Position numbers and translations under genes: made by a program
NCBI RefSeq assembly: GCF_013314895.1
Contig: NZ_JABTYE010000009.1
Span: forward strand, 62,001-126,000
DNA length: 64,000 bases
Origin: Cupriavidus gilardii
GTDB taxonomy: Bacteria > Pseudomonadota > Gammaproteobacteria > Burkholderiales > Burkholderiaceae
Reading direction: 5' to 3'
The notes under the pieces: model-generated
The model's database searches: none
Told to the model about the DNA's origin: nothing
The model's input: only the letters and a program-made list of their open reading frames with translations
Shown here: piece after piece, positions 17,121 to 24,921 of the stretch
Position numbering within the stretch: the stretch's first letter is position 1
How the letters are laid out: every line of letters begins with the position of its first letter

Positions 17121-18236
17121 TCAGAACACGTGCCGCACGCCAAGCACGACGCCGGTCTGGTCCGCGCCCGCGCCGCCGCTCGGGCCGGCGTTCGCCACGC
17201 TGAGCGCCGACGCACCCCGGTTGTCCATCCACGAAACGTTGGCGTAGAGCTCGCTCCGCTTCGACAGGTTGTACACGGCGGACACGGCATAGCTGATCGC
17301 ATCGTCCGGCGAATCGCGGCGATCGGTCCGGTAGACACCGCCGCGCAGCGCCAACGCCGGCGTGAACTGGTACGCCGCGCCGGCCCAGTACAGATGGGCG
17401 CGCAGCGAAGGCGCAGCGATGGTTCCCTGCAGGAAGCGATAGCCGGCCATGGCGGACAGCGGCCCGGCCGACCACAGCAGCCCCGCGGCATAGCGACGTT
17501 CGATGTTGCCCTGCGTGGCAGCCGCTGCGCCGCGGCGCTGATGGTAGGCCAGTACCGTGCTGAGGTTGCCGACGGTATAGGCGACACCGGCACCCATTTC
17601 CTGTCCGATCCGGAACGACCCCGCGACTTCCGATCCATTGGCGATGGTCGCGTCGTAACCGCTGCTGTAGAGCCCGGTCACGGTCATACCGCCGAACTTG
17701 CCGGTGTACTTGATCGCGTTGTCGGCGCGGCCGGCGAAGTGCGGGTCCTGCGGCAACACGCCATAACTGGCATAGCGGGTCGGATCGAAGGGCACGAACA
17801 GGTCGTACAGCGTATTGTTCTGCCGGCCCAGCGTGATCGCACCCCAGCGGCCTTGCAGGCCGACATGGGCCTGGCGGCCGAACAGCCGCCCACCCTGCCC
17901 CGACGTTCCGCTATCGCTGTTGTAGCCGCTCTCGAGCACGAACACCGCGCTCAGCCCGCCGCCGAGGTCTTCCTTGCCCCGCAAACCCCAGCGCGATCCG
18001 GCCAGGTTGCCGCTGGACATGCGGAACACGCCGCCGTCCGCGCCGGCGTGGCTGATGTACTCGACGCCGGTATCGAGCAGGCCATAGAGCACGACGGCGG
18101 ACGCCTGCTGCGCGTGCGCGCCGTTAGTGGCCATTACCGCAGCAGCGGCGGCGGCCGCGGCCGCGGCCGGCACGCCGTTGATCTTGCGGTGGTGGCGAAA
18201 GGCAAAGCGCCGCCCTGCCTTCACAGGCAATTTCAT
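17121..18236 (-). CDS. Gram-negative outer-membrane porin (Burkholderia/Bordetella type)
   Basis: A 371-residue trimeric-porin-like protein. Start ATG at 18236 has a strong SD (AAGGAGG). The signal peptide has an arginine-rich N-region, a ten-residue alanine run and ends GAHAQQ. The mature part begins SAVVLYGLLDTGVEYISHAG and contains GNLAGSRWGLRGKEDLGGGL, AVFVLESGYN and GRQAHVGLQG, the standard porin_4 signatures. The C-terminus is GVRHVF with the terminal phenylalanine needed for outer-membrane assembly. It is the last gene of the lyase/CoA-transferase/Bug operon and may provide outer-membrane passage for the same substrate. Confidence 0.92.
   Translation of the reverse strand: MKLPVKAGRRFAFRHHRKINGVPAAAAAAAAAAVMATNGAHAQQASAVVLYGLLDTGVEYISHAGADGGVFRMSSGNLAGSRWGLRGKEDLGGGLSAVFVLESGYNSDSGTSGQGGRLFGRQAHVGLQGRWGAITLGRQNNTLYDLFVPFDPTRYASYGVLPQDPHFAGRADNAIKYTGKFGGMTVTGLYSSGYDATIANGSEVAGSFRIGQEMGAGVAYTVGNLSTVLAYHQRRGAAAATQGNIERRYAAGLLWSAGPLSAMAGYRFLQGTIAAPSLRAHLYWAGAAYQFTPALALRGGVYRTDRRDSPDDAISYAVSAVYNLSKRSELYANVSWMDNRGASALSVANAGPSGGAGADQTGVVLGVRHVF
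18138..18167 (-). repeat. Low-complexity alanine-codon run in the porin signal peptide
   Basis: Thirty bases encode ten consecutive alanines in the porin signal peptide; part is a GGCCGC/GCGGCC alternation. The hydrophobic core of the signal is made largely of this run. Copy-number slippage by three bases would only lengthen or shorten the core. Confidence 0.7.
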
Positions 18237-18277
18237 GTCTCCTCCTTGTTTTTGTGTGTCGGGCCGGGAATGCCCTG

Positions 18278-18802
18278 TCAGACCAGCTTCTTCAGTTGGC
18301 TCTTGTAGTCCGCGCCGCGCTCGACGTAGTCGGCCGCGTTGGCGCGCAGATTGCGCACTTCCTCCTCGCTCAGTTCGCGCACGGCCTTCGCCGGCGAGCC
18401 GACGATCAGCGAACGTGGCGGGAAGGACTTGCCCTCGGTGACCAGCGCGCCCGCCGCGACCAGCGATTCGCTGCCGATGGTCGCGTTGTTCAAAATCACC
18501 GCCTGGATGCCGATCAGCGCACCATCGCCGATCGTGCAGCCATGCAGCATCGCCTGATGCCCGATGGTGACGTCGGTACCGATGCGCAGCGGGCAGCCCG
18601 GATCGGCATGCAGCACCGCGCCCTCCTGGACGTTGGTGCGATCGCCGATCGCGATCGGCTCGTTGTCGGCGCGGATCACCGCGCCGGGCCATACGGTGAC
18701 CTGCTCGCCAAGCTGCGCGTTGCCGATGAGGGTGGCCTGATCCGCCACGAAGGCGGTGTCGGAGATGGACGGCGTCAGGTCGCCGAGCCGGTAAAGAGCC
18801 AT
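18278..18802 (-). CDS. Gamma-carbonic-anhydrase-like hexapeptide-repeat protein
   Basis: A 174-residue left-handed beta-helix protein of the gamma-CA/PaaY/YrdA family. Hexapeptide repeats run from about residue 12 to 140 (FVADQATLIGNAQLG, VWPGAVIRAD, IGIQAVILNN). The three zinc-ligand histidines are present at H65, H82 and H87, so a metal site is likely. Members act as carbonic anhydrases, acyl-CoA thioesterases (PaaY) or structural proteins. Here it lies inside a CoA-ester operon, which makes a PaaY-like housekeeping thioesterase role as plausible as carbonic anhydrase; that is inference. Confidence 0.85.
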   Translation of the reverse strand: MALYRLGDLTPSISDTAFVADQATLIGNAQLGEQVTVWPGAVIRADNEPIAIGDRTNVQEGAVLHADPGCPLRIGTDVTIGHQAMLHGCTIGDGALIGIQAVILNNATIGSESLVAAGALVTEGKSFPPRSLIVGSPAKAVRELSEEEVRNLRANAADYVERGADYKSQLKKLV

Positions 18803-18834
18803 GTCGAGTAATGCGTTGGTTGGGGGAGAAGGAA

Positions 18835-18897
18835 GCGTTTGCGTTTGCGTTTGCGTGCGGCTTGTGGCCTGCGGCTTGCGGCTCGAGGCTTGCGGCT
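18835..18897. repeat. Low-complexity tandem repeat between Bug and gamma-CA genes
   Basis: Three exact GCGTTT units (18835-18852) plus a partial one, then a run of degenerate GCGGCTT-like units up to the stop codon of the Bug gene. It fills most of the 93-bp intergenic spacer inside the operon. No function is evident. Confidence 0.75.
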
Positions 18898-19930
18898 ATT
18901 CGATCGACACGTTGGCCTTCTTGACCAGCGCGGCATAGCGCGCCGCCTCGCTGGCGAAGAACTTTGCCGCCTGCGCCGGCGTGGTAGGCCGCGTGGCGGT
19001 CGCCTGCTTCTTCAGGGCCTCCACTACCTCGGGGCTGGTGAAGGCCTTGGCAAAGGCGTCGTGCAGGCGCTGCACTTCGGCGGGCGGCATGTTGGCCGGA
19101 CCGACCAGCGCGAACCAGCCCTCGATGTCGAAAGCGGGCAAGCCCTGTTCGGCGATGGTCGGGATATCCGGCGCCGCCTGCGAGCGGGTCGCGCCGCACA
19201 GGCCGATCGCGCGCAGCGTACCGGCCTTCAGATGCGGCAGCGCGGCGTTCAGCGCGACCACGCCCATCTGCACCTGTCCCGACAGCAGATCGGTAACCAT
19301 CGGACCGGTGCCCTTGTACGGAATATGACGGGCCTTGACGCCGGCCTCCTCCAGGAACATCTGGCCGGCCAGATGAATCACGGTGCCGTTGCCGGACGAC
19401 GCGTAGTTGTAGTCGTCCGGCCTGGCCTTCAGCAACCCGACCAGCTCCTTGACGTTGCGCGCCGGCACCTTGGGGTTGACCACCAGCACCAGCGAGGTTG
19501 CGCCCAGCACGCTGATCGGCGTGATGTCCTTGATCGCATCGAACGGCATCGACTTGAATACGCTGGGATTGATCGCGTGGTTGTTCGACACCATGCCGAG
19601 CGTGGTGCCGTCCGGCGCGGCCTTGACCACCGCCGCCGTACCGGTGATGCCGCCCGCACCGGGCATGTTCTCGATCACGACCGGTTGGCCGAGCGCCTTG
19701 CCCAGCGCCGGCGCGGCGGTCCGCACGATGGCATCGACTCCCGAACCCGCGCTGATCGGCAGGATCAGCCGGATCGGCTTGCCGGAGCCCGGCTGCGCCT
19801 GCGCGGCGCGATGGGGATACAACGCCGGCACGCCCAGCATGCCAAGCGTGACGGCTGCCGCAGTCAATTTGATCACGTTGCGACGGGTCGGGAGCGGGGG
19901 CGCGATGGCGCGCGAGCGAGGCGAATGCAT
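18896..19930 (-). CDS. Bug-family tripartite tricarboxylate transporter substrate-binding protein
   Basis: A 344-residue secreted binding protein. Start ATG at 19930 with GGAG 9 nt upstream. The signal peptide (TRRNVIKLTAAAVTLGMLGV ... RAAQAQP) carries a twin-arginine-like motif. The mature part opens GKPIRLILPISAGSGVDAIV and includes VIENMPGAGGITG and GQVQMGVVALNAALPHL, the Bug fold signatures. It lies between the CoA-transferase and the gamma-CA gene in one minus-strand operon, so it probably binds the carboxylate that the CoA-transferase and HMG-CoA-lyase-like enzyme process. Confidence 0.9.
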   Translation of the reverse strand: MHSPRSRAIAPPLPTRRNVIKLTAAAVTLGMLGVPALYPHRAAQAQPGSGKPIRLILPISAGSGVDAIVRTAAPALGKALGQPVVIENMPGAGGITGTAAVVKAAPDGTTLGMVSNNHAINPSVFKSMPFDAIKDITPISVLGATSLVLVVNPKVPARNVKELVGLLKARPDDYNYASSGNGTVIHLAGQMFLEEAGVKARHIPYKGTGPMVTDLLSGQVQMGVVALNAALPHLKAGTLRAIGLCGATRSQAAPDIPTIAEQGLPAFDIEGWFALVGPANMPPAEVQRLHDAFAKAFTSPEVVEALKKQATATRPTTPAQAAKFFASEAARYAALVKKANVSIE

Positions 19931-20064
19931 GATGTTGTCTCCGGATGGGTAGTGTTCGGCCGCTGTGCCGCGGTCTGTTCGGGCTTGTGCTGGCCTGTCC
20001 TGGCCTCGATTTGGGTTGTTCCGGCTTGCACGGCGGGCATCGCTAGCCGGCCGCCTCGGCGATG

Positions 20065-21216
20065 TCAGCGCGCGGCCTTGCCCAGGCGCGCCAGGATTTC
20101 GTCGTTGTGCTCGCCGGGCTTGGGCAAGGGACTGCGGACGCCGGGACGGCGACCGCCCATCAGCAGCGGCAGCAGCACCGCCGGCGCCGTCGAGCCGTCT
20201 TCGGCCTGCATCGGCACCAGTCCCCCGCTCTCCTTCAGATGCACATCGTCGAGCAGCTGGTCGGGGCGCACGATCGGCGCGTAGGGAATGCCGGCCGCCT
20301 CGAGCTTCGGCGCCAGCTCGGCGACGCGGTGATGCCGCAGGATGTTGCCCAGCTGCTCCAGCAACTGTGGACGCACTTCCACGCGCGAGGCATTGCTGGC
20401 GTACTCGGGCACGTCGAGCAGGTCGGGCCGCTCCAGCACCTTGCACAGCGTGACGAACTGCTTGTCGCTGACCGCGCCGATGAACAGCTGCTCGTCGTCG
20501 GCCAGCGTGAAGACGTCGTAGACGCTCCAGGCCGATACGCGCGAGGGCATCGGCGGCGGGGCCTCGCCGGTCATCGCGTACTGCTGCATATGCTGCGAGG
20601 CGAGGAACACGCAGTTCTCGAACAGCGCGCTCTGGATTTCCTGGCCGCGGCCGGTTCGATCGCGCTCGCGCAGCGCGGCCAGCACGCCGATCGCGCCGAA
20701 CATGCCGCCCATGATGTCGTTGACGGAGGTGCCCGCGCGCAAGGGCCGTCCCTTCGGCCCGGTCATGTACGACAGGCCGCCCATCATCTGCACCACCTCG
20801 TCAAGCGCCAGCCGGTTCTCGTACGGCCCCGGCAGGAAGCCCTTGTGCGAGACATAGATCAGCTGCGGACAGGATTTCGACAGCGTGTCGTAGTCCAACC
20901 CGAGCTTGCGCATCAGCCCAGGACGGAAGTTCTCCAGCAGCACGTCGCATTGCCCTGCCAATTGCGCCGCGGTGGCACGGCCTTCGTCGGTGGTGATGTC
21001 CAGCACCACGCTCTTCTTGTTGCGGTTGAAGGCGCGGAAAAAGCCGATGCCCAGGCCCGGCAGTTTGCGGGTCTTGTCGCCGCCCGGCGGTTCGACCTTG
21101 ATCACCTCGGCACCGAGATCGGCCAGGATCATGCCGCAGGTCGGGCCCATGACCATATGGGTGAACTCGACCACGCGGATGCCGGCGAGCGGGAGGGATT
21201 CGTTGCTTTGCGTCAT
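20065..21216 (-). CDS. Class III (CaiB/BaiF) CoA-transferase
   Basis: A 383-residue family III CoA-transferase. It shows VVEFTHMVMGPTCGMILADLGAEVIKVEPPGGD at the N-terminus, with the residue expected as the catalytic aspartate around NDIMGGMFGAIGVLAAL (ND-I-M-G, about residue 165-170), and VLLENFRPG, a common family motif. It moves CoA between a donor such as succinyl-CoA and a carboxylic acid. It begins 22 bp after the stop of the HMG-CoA-lyase-like gene on the same strand and lacks a clear Shine-Dalgarno. The likely role is to activate the substrate that the lyase cleaves. Confidence 0.9.
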   Translation of the reverse strand: MTQSNESLPLAGIRVVEFTHMVMGPTCGMILADLGAEVIKVEPPGGDKTRKLPGLGIGFFRAFNRNKKSVVLDITTDEGRATAAQLAGQCDVLLENFRPGLMRKLGLDYDTLSKSCPQLIYVSHKGFLPGPYENRLALDEVVQMMGGLSYMTGPKGRPLRAGTSVNDIMGGMFGAIGVLAALRERDRTGRGQEIQSALFENCVFLASQHMQQYAMTGEAPPPMPSRVSAWSVYDVFTLADDEQLFIGAVSDKQFVTLCKVLERPDLLDVPEYASNASRVEVRPQLLEQLGNILRHHRVAELAPKLEAAGIPYAPIVRPDQLLDDVHLKESGGLVPMQAEDGSTAPAVLLPLLMGGRRPGVRSPLPKPGEHNDEILARLGKAAR

Positions 21217-21238
21217 GATATGAGCCAATCGGCGGCGA

Positions 21239-22252
21239 TCAGGCGTGGAAAGTCGGGGAAGCTGCCGCGCCGCAGCGGCGCGGCTCATCAAGGCCGGAAT
21301 CGTCGTCGGCGCCGACGCCGCGGAACGTCTTCGGCAAGCCGGCGCGCCACAACGTGCCGTGCAAGGTCTCGCCGACAAGCCAGGCCGCGACCCGTCCGCG
21401 CAGGCGCAGCAGCGCGCCGATATCGAGGCCGGTGTCGATGCCCATGCTGCCCAGCATATAGGCCAGGTCTTCGGTCGCGACATTGCCGCTCGCGCCCGGC
21501 GCATGCGGGCAGCCGCCGATGCCGCCAAGGCAGGCGTCGAAGCGGCTCACGCCGGTCTGCATCGCCGCGTAGACATTGGCCAACCCGAGTCCGCGGGTAT
21601 CGTGAAAATGGCCGCACCACAGGCGATCGCCGGCGATCGCAACGGCGCGTTCGAACAGCGCGGCCACCTGCGCGGGATCGGCATAGCCGACCGTATCGGC
21701 AAGGCTGACGCGGTCCGCACCGGCATCGAGCAATGCTTGCATCAGGCGCAATACCTCGTCGGCATCGACACGGCCCTGGATCGTGCAGCCGAACGCCGTG
21801 CCGACGCCGCCTTCGATCAGCGTGCGGGCACCGGCGGCATCGCGGGCCGCGCGCATGCGGGCCACCTCGGCCACCACTTCGTCGGGGGTCTTGCGCAGGT
21901 TCGCCAGACTGTGCGCACGGCTCGCCGACAGCGGCACCAGCATCAGGTCGGCGCCGTGGGCCAGCGCCAGTTCGGCACCGCGCAGGTTCGGCACCAGCAC
22001 CGAGCAGAACAGCCCCGGCAGCGTCCTGGCGAAGGTCAGCAACTCGGCCGTATCGGCCAATTGCGGCAGCAGCCGCGCGGGCACGAACGAACCGATCTCG
22101 ATTTCACGCTGGCCGGCTTCGTAGGCGGCGCGGATCCATTCGCGCTTGTGTTCGGTCGGCACGATGGTCTGCACGCTTTGCAACCCATCGCGCAGGCCGA
22201 CCTCGCGGATCACCGCGCGGCTCGGAACGGAAGGAAGATGGCTGGCTTTCAT
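21239..22252 (-). CDS. Hydroxymethylglutaryl-CoA lyase-like enzyme
   Basis: A 337-residue TIM-barrel lyase of the HMGL/isopropylmalate-synthase superfamily. Motifs: REVGLRDGLQ (catalytic Arg and Asp) at the N-terminus, EIGSFVPARLLPQLAD, SLADTVGYADP, HFHDTRGLGLANV (metal-binding His-x-His) and the HMG-CoA lyase cysteine loop GGIGGCPHAPGASGN. By family it cleaves 3-hydroxy-3-methylglutaryl-CoA to acetoacetate and acetyl-CoA, or a related 3-hydroxyacyl-CoA such as citramalyl-CoA. It is first in the operon with a CoA-transferase, Bug protein, gamma-CA-like protein and porin. The usual leucine-degradation partners are absent, suggesting an imported substrate. Confidence 0.88.
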   Translation of the reverse strand: MKASHLPSVPSRAVIREVGLRDGLQSVQTIVPTEHKREWIRAAYEAGQREIEIGSFVPARLLPQLADTAELLTFARTLPGLFCSVLVPNLRGAELALAHGADLMLVPLSASRAHSLANLRKTPDEVVAEVARMRAARDAAGARTLIEGGVGTAFGCTIQGRVDADEVLRLMQALLDAGADRVSLADTVGYADPAQVAALFERAVAIAGDRLWCGHFHDTRGLGLANVYAAMQTGVSRFDACLGGIGGCPHAPGASGNVATEDLAYMLGSMGIDTGLDIGALLRLRGRVAAWLVGETLHGTLWRAGLPKTFRGVGADDDSGLDEPRRCGAAASPTFHA

Positions 22253-22326
22253 GGCTCTTGCAGGGATGCGGCCGGCAGATCGGCGATCTGGTGCGGCGGG
22301 ATGGGAGCAATGTATGCCATTCCATA

Positions 22327-22346
22327 AATGATCTACAGCGATCATT
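22327..22346 (-). promoter_or_regulatory. Dyad operator candidate upstream of the HMG-CoA-lyase-like operon
   Basis: Perfect inverted repeat, arms AATGATC (22327-22333) and GATCATT (22340-22346) with a 6-bp spacer, 75 bp upstream of the lyase ATG. Spacing suits a dimeric helix-turn-helix repressor or activator. No regulator gene is adjacent in the same unit, so the binding protein is unknown. The rest of the 244-bp gap (22253-22496) holds the HipB upstream region and nothing else I can support. Confidence 0.45.
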
Positions 22347-22450
22347 CGCGCACATTACGGTTCCCGATCGGAAAGTCTCGCCACCGCGCGGATGGAAACC
22401 GTTGGAGCGCTTTCAGTGATACGTGGCATAGGATCACAGACACCAAATGC

Positions 22451-22494
22451 AAATAATAATTTTCTCTTTTATCGGTGTCGCGCTATTATTATTT
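22451..22494 (+). promoter_or_regulatory. AT-rich inverted-repeat operator candidate of the hipBA pair
   Basis: AAATAATAAT (22451-22460) and its exact complement ATTATTATTT (22485-22494) flank a 24-bp spacer, ending 2 bp before the HipB start codon. The patch is strikingly AT-rich for this genome. HipB proteins repress their own operon by binding paired dyads near the start, so this is the likely autoregulatory site. It differs from the E. coli HipB consensus. Confidence 0.5.
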
Positions 22495-22496
22495 CC

Positions 22497-22838
22497 ATGC
22501 CACGCAAAGCAAACGCCGTAACGACGCTACCTGGACCGGTCTCGCGATCGCTCAAGACCCTGGGCGCCAATCTGCGGGTCGCCCGCAAGCGCCGCAAGGA
22601 AACCATGACGGCATTCGCGGAGCGAATGCAGGTGTCCGTGCCTACGTTGAGGAAGATGGAAAACGGCGACCCCACCGTTTCGATGGCGGTTTATGCAATG
22701 GCGCTCTGGCTGGTGGGCCGCTTGAACTGGCTTCCTCAGATTGCGGATCCCGCTGTGGATGAAGTGGCCCTGGAACTCGAACTGTCGCGCATTCAACGCA
22801 CAAGCACCGCTGCCAAAGTGACATGGAGAAAGCCGTGA
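22497..22838 (+). CDS. hipB: HipB-like XRE-family antitoxin/repressor
   Basis: A 113-residue DNA-binding protein; start at MPRKANAV, immediately after the inverted repeat. The XRE/Cro helix-turn-helix spans LGANLRVARKRRKETMTAFAERMQVSVPTLRKMENGDP (about residues 22-60). The C-terminal part (AVYAMALWLVGRLNWLPQIADP) matches HipB-like partners of HipA kinases. It precedes the HipA gene with a 4-bp GTGA overlap. By family it neutralises the HipA kinase and represses the operon with it. Confidence 0.82.
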   Translation: MPRKANAVTTLPGPVSRSLKTLGANLRVARKRRKETMTAFAERMQVSVPTLRKMENGDPTVSMAVYAMALWLVGRLNWLPQIADPAVDEVALELELSRIQRTSTAAKVTWRKP

Positions 22839-24067
22839 CGGACCATCTCTTTGTATGGATATACCTGCGGCATCGGCCAACGCCAGTGCTGTGCGGACGC
22901 CTGGACCTGATCGGTGGACGCCAGAGCCTGTTTTCCTATGCCACCGAGTATCTCGAACGCCAGGACAGCTTTCCGGTTTCCCCAGACCTTCCATTGCGGC
23001 CGGGTCAATATGCGCCACCACCAGGCCTCCCGTTGCCCCCGATCTTTGAAGACGCGGGACCGGATCGCTGGGGTCAACGCGTCATCGACCGAGCCTTCAA
23101 TCCGCGCCGCCGCGCCGCCATCGACTATCTGGCACTGGCTGGCGAAGATCGCATTGGCGCGTTCGGCTTTTGCCTTTCCGATCAGGCTTACATCGTCGAA
23201 CAGTCCCCGGTTTTTCGTCGAGGCGATCTGGGCAGCCTGCTAGAGGCAGCACGCGCGGTGGAACTACAACTGCCGATCGACGAACGGCTGCGGCAATTGC
23301 TTCGACCCGGGGGGACGGCGGGCGGAGCTCGGCCCAAAGCAACCATCGATGATGACGGACGTGCATGGATAGCGAAATTCCCGGCGCAAGGAGACGACGT
23401 CGATTTCTGTGCAATCGAGCATGCCTCCTTGCGACTCGCCGCCACCTGCGGCATCGACGTACCGGAATCGCGGCTGGTGAAGCTGGATCGCAGCAGCGTA
23501 CTGCTGGTGGCCCGCTTCGATCGTGAACCGGATGGGGCTCGCACGCATTTCGCCAGCGCACGTACCATGCTTCTTGCGCAGGGAATTGGCGAACCGGAAA
23601 TGTCCTACGCGGACATAGCGGAGGTGGCTCGGCAGTTTTCACCAACACCCGTCGATGACAGCCGGCAGATGTTCCGAAGGATGGTGTTCAACCTGCTGCT
23701 AGAAAACACCGACGATCACGCCAAGAATCACGCCTTCCTCCACGCAGGGGGACAGGCATGGCGCCTCGCACCCGCCTATGACCTTCAGCCGCAGATGCAG
23801 GGCCTGCACTACCATCAGTTGATCATCGGCAATGATGGATCGGAGCCGACGCTGGTGAACGCATTGTCATATGCATCGAGATTCATGCTCACAGAGAGCG
23901 AAGCGCGTACAGAAATCGAGGCCTTGCTCGACGGTGTGTCGAAGTGGAGACAGGTGTTTTCCGAGGCCGGCGTACCGGCCCATGACATCGAGGCCTGCGC
24001 ACCTTACATCATGCGCGACACAACCATCCCCGCCCCACGCACAGGCCGCCGACCCGCCAGGCGCTGA
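22835..24067 (+). CDS. hipA: HipA-family serine/threonine kinase toxin
   Basis: A 410-residue HipA kinase. I start it at the GTG of 22835: GTGA overlaps the HipB stop and GGAG lies 6 nt upstream; ATG at 22823 is the alternative, adding four residues. The N-terminal HipA_N region covers about the first 105 residues. A glycine-rich loop GGTAGGARPKA, a WIAKFP lysine, the catalytic loop ENTDDHAKNH and an AYDLQP metal-binding Asp make up the kinase core, all of which appear intact. HipA kinases arrest growth by phosphorylating targets such as GltX. Its codon use and AT content look slightly less GC-rich than the neighbours, consistent with mobility. Confidence 0.85.
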   Translation: MTDHLFVWIYLRHRPTPVLCGRLDLIGGRQSLFSYATEYLERQDSFPVSPDLPLRPGQYAPPPGLPLPPIFEDAGPDRWGQRVIDRAFNPRRRAAIDYLALAGEDRIGAFGFCLSDQAYIVEQSPVFRRGDLGSLLEAARAVELQLPIDERLRQLLRPGGTAGGARPKATIDDDGRAWIAKFPAQGDDVDFCAIEHASLRLAATCGIDVPESRLVKLDRSSVLLVARFDREPDGARTHFASARTMLLAQGIGEPEMSYADIAEVARQFSPTPVDDSRQMFRRMVFNLLLENTDDHAKNHAFLHAGGQAWRLAPAYDLQPQMQGLHYHQLIIGNDGSEPTLVNALSYASRFMLTESEARTEIEALLDGVSKWRQVFSEAGVPAHDIEACAPYIMRDTTIPAPRTGRRPARR

Positions 24068-24183
24068 CTACCCTGCGCTGCTGCTTCGCCCACGTCCGCC
24101 CTCTCTGCAGAAATGACGGGCGTACCATATGCACCGTCATAAAACCGACCGGGGGCCAGGCCGCCCGGCAAGGGAGACAGGCA

Positions 24184-24921
24184 ATGGATGCAGGCATGGT
24201 CAAGTCGGCGAACCGGGTGTTCGACCTGCTCGAGTTGTTCGAGCGCGAGCGGCGGCCGTTGCGGGTCAGCGAGATCGTCGAGAAGCTCGGCATCCCGCAA
24301 TCGAGCGTATCGATGCTGGTGCGCACGCTGGTGGCGCGCGGCTATATGGAATTCGACGCGCAGGCGCGCACGTTCTGCCCCTCTGTCCGCGTGTCCTTTC
24401 TCTGCGACTGGACCACGCGCAAGCACGGCACCAGTGCCACCGTGCATGACGCCATGCGGCGGCTGTCCGAAGAGACGGGCGAGACCGTGCTGCTGGGCCG
24501 CCAGAGCGGCATCATGCTGCAGTACCTGTCGGTCATCGAATCCCCGCATGCGCTGCGGCTCACAGCTGTATCCGGCGGCATGCGCCCGATGCATCTGACC
24601 GCGATCGGCATCATGTTGATGAGCCGCATGAGCGACGACGAGGTCGGCCGCCTGCTGCGCCGCTATAACGCCGAGCGCAAGGCGGGATGGCCGCCGGCAC
24701 GGCTGCCCGACACCCTGCGCGCGGTACGGCAGGCGCGCGAGCAGGGCTACTACGAGTCGGCCAATCTCGCCACGCCGGGTGCCGGCGTGTTGGCGACACT
24801 GCTGGCGACGCCAATTCGCGGGCAATGGCTGGGTATCGGCACCGGCGGACCCGTGGCCCGGCTGCATGAGCGCCGCAAGCAACTGCTGCCCGCGGTGCTG
24901 GCGGTCGCCCGCAACTGCTAG
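24184..24921 (+). CDS. IclR-family transcriptional regulator
   Basis: A 245-residue regulator with GGGAG before its ATG. The N-terminal winged helix (VKSANRVFDLLELFERERRPLRVSEI, then QSSVSMLVRTLVARGYME) and the C-terminal effector domain (ETGETVLLGRQSG, LTAIGIMLMSRMSDDEV, ANLATPGAGVLATLLATP) are typical. It ends tail-to-tail (4 bp overlap) with a CitE-like lyase gene, and the divergent C5-catabolic operon lies just beyond. It is the obvious candidate to bind the twin palindromes at 25918-25968. Confidence 0.88.
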   Translation: MDAGMVKSANRVFDLLELFERERRPLRVSEIVEKLGIPQSSVSMLVRTLVARGYMEFDAQARTFCPSVRVSFLCDWTTRKHGTSATVHDAMRRLSEETGETVLLGRQSGIMLQYLSVIESPHALRLTAVSGGMRPMHLTAIGIMLMSRMSDDEVGRLLRRYNAERKAGWPPARLPDTLRAVRQAREQGYYESANLATPGAGVLATLLATPIRGQWLGIGTGGPVARLHERRKQLLPAVLAVARNC

